A stretch of DNA of 64,000 bases, from positions 245,067,926-245,131,925 of the forward strand of contig OY856188.1 of the NCBI GenBank assembly GCA_963693315.1, written 5' to 3'. Below are positions 59,300 to 64,000 of the stretch, piece by piece. A model generated the notes under the pieces. It saw only the letters and a program-made list of their open reading frames with translations. It was not told the origin of the DNA and searched no databases. The DNA comes from Diogma glabrata. Its lineage: Eukaryota; Arthropoda; Insecta; Diptera; Cylindrotomidae. The position numbers were made by a program, and so were the translations under genes. The first letter of the stretch is position 1, and the number at the start of each line of letters is the position of its first letter.

Positions 59300-59458
59300 G
59301 TGGTTCACTCCGGGGTTAGTCTTTATTGTCAGGGGTAATTACAAAGATTTAACTCCTTTGTCAACACTTTTACTCAAAACTCAAATTGTTCTGTATTAGA
59401 TTGTAGAATTTTAAAAACGCTACATGGTGGACATCACTCAATTAGTGGGCATAACAAC
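59300..59458 (-). repeat. Dispersed repeat, copy B (inverted)
   Basis: Reverse-complement matches to the copy at 54401: gactaaccccggagtgaacc, aaaacgctaca in complement, gttatgccc in complement. Identity is moderate. Confidence 0.7.
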
Positions 59459-60053
59459 TGGCTCTTTGGAAAACTAGTTTAACTTAAATTAAATTAATGT
59501 TCTACCTAGTAAATATGGATATAACTCTAAATTAGTTTTTTTTTGAATTTCGTTGTTGGAGTTTGTTTTATTAATTAATTTAATTATTTAATTATTTAAT
59601 CGAACAACGCGCTTATGAATGCTGCAAATTTTGTAGATATTTTCGTTTAATGGCAAAACTTAAATTAAGTCGATTTGTCGTCAATTTCATAACCGTTTTA
59701 TTTTGATTAATATTGAGTACAAGGATATTCAGAGCTTGCTTGCAGCATATTTCGTGAAATTTTTGCTGGAATAAATTATCGAAAAAACATGCAAAATAGG
59801 TAATGCTTTTGAAATTCAAAGAAATGAGTTTGAGACTCAATATGTACCGTGCTCAATCGAATAACAGGAACGCCATCACTGGTCTAGGAATGATTTCATA
59901 TTTTCAATTTCTATCCCAGAATGGCGATCCCTAAACTTTTGTCGATTTATGCCCAGTTTAAGGTAGGAACTTTCTAACTTTTGGCTAATTTTGATTACAT
60001 AGATATTCAAATATGCCAGTCGTTAATAATTATATGTTGCTTTTTTTGGTTTT
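59459..60053. other. No recognised feature
   Basis: AT-rich DNA. The phrase gtcgatttatgcccagttt near 59940 has a weak echo near 63773. Confidence 0.4.
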
Positions 60054-60205
60054 TTTATGCCCAACATCTAGCGGTTCGCAAAAAAACCTACAATTAAAAA
60101 ACAAACACAGAAATAGGAACAATTTGATTCTGTATAGGTGGGTTGACCGGAAATTAGCTCTTGTAGTTAACAGCCCCGGCTTCACTGGCAATAAAGGCTA
60201 ATATC
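60054..60205 (+). repeat. Dispersed repeat, copy C (weaker)
   Basis: atgcccaacatctagcgg and a later ccggcttcactggcaataaa segment parallel copies A and B with more divergence and partial reordering. Confidence 0.5.
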
Positions 60206-61059
60206 CTAATAAACCCACTTTTTTACATTTTTCAATTATAACACGACTTCATTGCATTTTCATTAACATTTTTATAAACAATCAATCGGTATACCTCCTC
60301 TTCGGACTCCTTGTAAAACATCACGATTATAATGGATTTTGTTATATATACTTGCACTCTATTTGCTGTGTTTCATATTTTGTTTATTTTCTTTGTTCAT
60401 ATAAAAACGAAGTAAAAGTATTGATAGTGTTAGAATAATGAAACAGAGAAAGAAATGAATTGTTACAATACATGAACATTTCTAGCTTTTTGCTTGTATT
60501 CTTAATTGATAAACGGGTGGTTCTTACTTATGGTTATGTTTTATAGATGGATAGAAAAACAGGAAAAATGTTATGGAAAAAATGAGACAATCTGTTATTA
60601 ACTGGTTACGTTCTAAATTGTAAATGTTTTGATTACAAGTAATATGAATAGCGAGCATCTGTTTCATGCAATCAACTCTTCATTCTTTCATGTTTAGAGT
60701 AATTACAAATTATATAAGGAAAAACCTTTTTAAATTTAAGCAAAGTTGTGCTTAGAACTTAAAATTAAATTATGTAAATTAAAATCTGGGAGTGCAGTGA
60801 TTGTGAATACAAAAAAAAATGTATAAAAAACGCATTAAAAAAAATGTTTTTATAATTGTTTATTACATTTGTCATGTTAAATTAATTTTTTGGAATTTGT
60901 GTTTTTTTATTCTAACAGTGTTAGAGTTTCGTTGCATTTTGAATAGTTTTATGTGTTAAGAGGTTTGTGTTAGTAATTTTCAAAATCAAACAAATAAACC
61001 AGGCAGATTATAACCTCACCAATTTATTGTGAAAAACATATTTTTGTATTATTAAATAT
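60206..61059. other. No recognised feature
   Basis: AT-rich DNA. Confidence 0.5.
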
Positions 61060-61425
61060 GAAGGTATTTGTAATAGAAAACGGCTTCGAGATAGAGAAAC
61101 CGTTGATTTACCATCTTACTGGAAACAAATGAATCGATGGTGGCTGCAAAAAAATGCAACCGATCAATGTGCGTTGGATGTTCGAAATTGTGCAAAAAAA
61201 GTACACAAATTTTGCTCATCGTCAATAATTGATCATGTTAAATTTGTTTCAACACGAAACATATATGTACAACGAAGTATTTGAAAAATTGTGTATTGCA
61301 TTCTACAAAGCGTATGTGGATGACGCTCCAGATGTTTTTTTGATCAGTGATGTTTTTTGGAAATGCAATTTGTGACAACATATGTTCCACAGAACTGGTT
61401 TTGGAAGACAACATTCAAGATACAA
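61060..61425 (+). pseudogene. Unrecognised coding-like remnant
   Basis: One frame gives MKVFVIENGFEIEKPLIYHL before a stop, another gives RDRETVDLPSYWKQMNRWWL and CALDVRNCAKKVHKFC. A later stretch reads VFEKLCIAFYKAYVDDAPDV. Base composition is less AT-biased than its neighbours, so an old protein-coding source is possible. No family is recognised and no intact frame exists. Confidence 0.25.
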
Positions 61426-62116
61426 TTAATGTGAGCTTTTTGATTTATATAATTTTTGTATTATAGTTCGTCTTTTTGTATTAAATTATAAAATTTTTTT
61501 TAGCTAAAATTTTGACGAGTAAAATTAATCGATAGTGTTTTATTAGTGAAAATTAGTGTAAATTAGAGATTTTTTCCCTGGTGAAGACCGCGCATTAACC
61601 GTACATTCATTTATTAGTTAAAATTAAATAAACCCTTGGATAAATAGATACTGTATGTATCTATTTTATTTCTATAATAAAGCCTAATGGCTTTACAGTT
61701 TAAGCCCTATCTCTATTTACATATTTACGTTGTAACCGCCCCTTAATTCACCCCACGTTCCTCACTTACGAAAACAAAGTTATATGCTTCAAACCACAAA
61801 CATTTTATTTCATTCATTTTCAATATTTGTAAGAGGAAAATTCTGAAGTTTTCTTTAATTTAATATAAATCAATAAATTTTCTTAATTTCTTTTTTCTTT
61901 TCATAAACATTTTTTTTTCATTCTTTAAATAATCATCTTCATCATCGATTTACACTTGATGTTGATTTACGTTCTTGTTCTTGCATACAATTTTTTTTTC
62001 CTTTTATTTTATCTGTACGAATGAAATGAAAAAAAAATCCAATTTTCAACATAAAAATTAGAAAAGTAAAGTCGGAAAAATTATTTAATTTCCATTTACA
62101 TTTGGATTTTCTAGTT
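61426..62116. other. No recognised feature
   Basis: AT- and T-rich DNA with no coding signal. Confidence 0.5.
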
Positions 62117-62131
62117 TGAATTTTCTAGAAG
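62117..62131 (+). promoter_or_regulatory. Heat-shock-element-like site 1
   Basis: Three alternating GAA/TTC pentamers in correct phase: tgaat, tttct, agaag. No TATA box lies close by. Confidence 0.45.
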
Positions 62132-62662
62132 ATGAAAGACAGCTTGCTATGTGACAAAAATTAATGGAACGAGTAAATGGAAATATTTTCTGTTATTTTG
62201 TGTGTTATTATAAGAACTTTTCTTTATTGATTTTTGTCGATATTCAAATTTAATTTGATTAAATATTGTTTTTTCAGGTTTTTTTTTGGATTCAATTTTG
62301 GACTAGTAAAATTAATTTTTTTTCGGAAAACGTCAATTGTTGCTATAGATAATTATCGAGTATTATATATACCATGTAAAGAGTGACATCTTTTTAACTG
62401 AAGATGGCAAGGAATTGGTGAAAAAAACAAATATATTGTTACGATTACAGAAAAATCTAGACGATTGCAGTCACTTCCAGAAAAATTTAATCAACAAAAA
62501 CAACAACAAATTAATGAAATGAACATTGTTGTTGTTGTATTTCTTAGAACTTGGGTCAACAATAAATAAAATTGAATGATTTCATCCTATTTTATATTTT
62601 ATTTTTTAACGTAAAACAATCGAATATTCTAATATTTTTTCAAGGTTTTTAAAAAGTGACCT

Positions 62663-62698
62663 CGAATTTTCTAGAAGTTTTGCAGAATCGTATATAAG
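62663..62698 (+). promoter_or_regulatory. Heat-shock-element-like site 2 with TATA box
   Basis: Three phased pentamers (GAA 62664-62666, TTC 62669-62671, GAA 62674-62676) with a partial fourth are followed 10 bp later by tatataag (62691-62698). The wording ttctagaagttt resembles what I recall of insect hsp83 promoters. Start of transcription is expected near 62720. It may be chance in AT-rich DNA, but phase and TATA together make it worth noting. Confidence 0.4.
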
Positions 62699-62719
62699 CA
62701 ATTTACCTCTTGTAGAATG

Positions 62720-63043
62720 AATTAGTTTTATTTTAAACCTGCGACGGTAAAGTTAAAATTATAAAAGTGATTTTTAAATTAGTTTCTGTGAATAAAGATT
62801 GAAGTGTTATTGAGTAGAAATATTTTGTGTATCATTTTGAACGTTGTGTTACTGGAAATTTCTACAATCAACTGTTGGGGTTTCGAAGATGTTGAAAGAA
62901 TATTCTAGTTAGGAATATTGTTCACTGTACTGTTTTCCTGTTGTTATGAAACAATCAAGGTGTTGAATACTTAATAAAATCTGGTGTGTTTGCTTACTAA
63001 TCAGTGATCGAATCCAGAAAGCGATAATTGCGTTGATCGAATT
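62720..63043 (+). other. Possible non-coding first exon downstream of the heat-shock-like promoter
   Basis: About 320 bases between the expected transcription start and a strong splice-donor-like gtgagtaag at 63044. There is no long open frame, as for genes with an untranslated first exon such as hsp83, or for a non-coding heat-shock RNA. The remaining gene would lie beyond the window end. Confidence 0.2.
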
Positions 63044-63049
63044 GTGAGT

Positions 63050-64000
63050 AAGGCCAATTCGAAGGATGGTTGGAAAAACGTAACAATATAAACAAATATT
63101 TCAAATAATTCTGCACATAATCCAAAAACATTAACACAGCAATACTCCATTACAATAGTCTATTAAATTTTAAACAAAACCATAACGTAATTACAAATTA
63201 ATGTGGATTTCAATTAAATTCTAATTTTCAATTTCCATCAACAACAAATAAAATCAAAAAAAAAATGTGTGTTTATCCATAAACGAAAATGATCGCGTAA
63301 AACCAGCATCATAAATGAATGTTCGAATATATGGAATTTAATTAACATTTTAATGCAACACAAAAAAATTGGGAAATTCTAATTGCATATGTAAATTAGT
63401 TTTATAATAATTTTATATTATTTTAAAATTAAAAACAAAACTAATACAAATTCAACTTCCAACAGAAAAAAGGATTTTCATGTTTGCATCTGTTGTTATA
63501 TAGTGTTCCAAGGCTATCAGATTTATTCTATGTCCGTAACTAATTTGCTTGTTAGGTTACTGATTGCGTTTTTTCATCATTATTGAATGGGTCTAATTAT
63601 ACGGGAAATGTAGGAAATGACGGACTCTTTATATCACTTCAAGTAGTTGTCTGATCTAAAATTGTTTGGAAGCTCACCATTTGCCTTAAGCTAACATAAA
63701 TAAAACTAAAACATGAAAGTTTTAGTTCAAGAATTTGTTTTAAATGTAAAAATAGCAATCGCCCCATGTTTTGTCGACTTATGGTTAGTTTTTAGTTCAG
63801 TCATTATAGGTTTTAACTGCGGAAAAATTCCTAGTGAGCAGAATTTTGGTTTGCACTTTTATTACAGCATTTTAATGAATATGTGAAAAATCGACATTGA
63901 TATCATGCCGGCTAAAAAAGTTATGGAAGTCAAACGGTTGCGAAAAGTAGTTTTTCACAAATATCTCGCGACCTTTTGCTCAGAGGTCAATTGAGATCGT
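63050..64000. other. No recognised feature
   Basis: AT-rich DNA with no coding or RNA signal. It would be intron if the upstream exon call is right. Confidence 0.4.

Overview
The window looks like insect genomic DNA. It is strongly AT-rich, has no operons or prokaryotic genes, and carries an arthropod-type set of transposable elements (TEs): irritans-type mariner, ZMYM1-like hAT, Ty3/Gypsy, RTE, Jockey/CR1-type non-LTR elements, Penelope-like elements (PLEs), Helitron and tRNA-derived SINE heads. A dipteran would fit, but nothing in the sequence fixes the order. I recognise no complete host gene. Two promoter/first-exon candidates, at about 58.4 kb on the minus strand and 62.7 kb on the plus strand, are the only possible traces of one.

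Layout. 0.8-1.2 kb: a PLE GIY-YIG endonuclease remnant followed by what looks like a complete hammerhead ribozyme. 2.4-2.9 kb: a retrotransposon RNase H relic. 3.9-8.0 kb: two Helitron helicase remnants on either side of a 3.1-kb long-inverted-repeat element. 10-14.2 kb: a second PLE relic, a tandem duplication, two tRNA-derived relics, a 430-bp hairpin element and a MITE. 18-22.2 kb: an RTE relic, a GC-rich block of unknown origin and a decayed non-LTR copy. 23.65-24.94 kb: a full-length mariner with TA target duplications whose first catalytic Asp has become Phe. 25.8-28.25 kb: nested pieces of non-LTR leader, reverse transcriptase and Gypsy integrase.

32.6-36.2 kb: a young Gypsy pol on the minus strand with two stops and a frameshift, ending in a 200-base assembly gap. 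36.4-44.3 kb: a 1.3-1.4-kb direct duplication flanking a non-LTR retrotransposon with an intact 1007-residue EN-RT protein (38584-41607), plus an 80-bp tandem array. 45586-50350: a complete hAT element with perfect 8-bp target duplications. Its broken transposase gene is itself interrupted by a 452-bp MITE, and the element also holds a PLE fragment and a 77-bp subterminal tandem array. 52.5-56.7 kb: ORF1 and endonuclease pieces of another non-LTR element, split by a 1.4-kb insertion. 57.36-57.90 kb: a long AT microsatellite. From 58 kb to the end the DNA is mostly featureless, apart from the two promoter candidates.

The coding regions do not form one system. They are independent selfish elements nested in each other, most of them dead. 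The parts with possible present-day activity are the 1007-residue EN-RT gene, the hammerhead motif and the heat-shock-like promoter. The nested, two-stranded layout resembles heterochromatin or a piRNA-cluster-like locus, which is an inference only.
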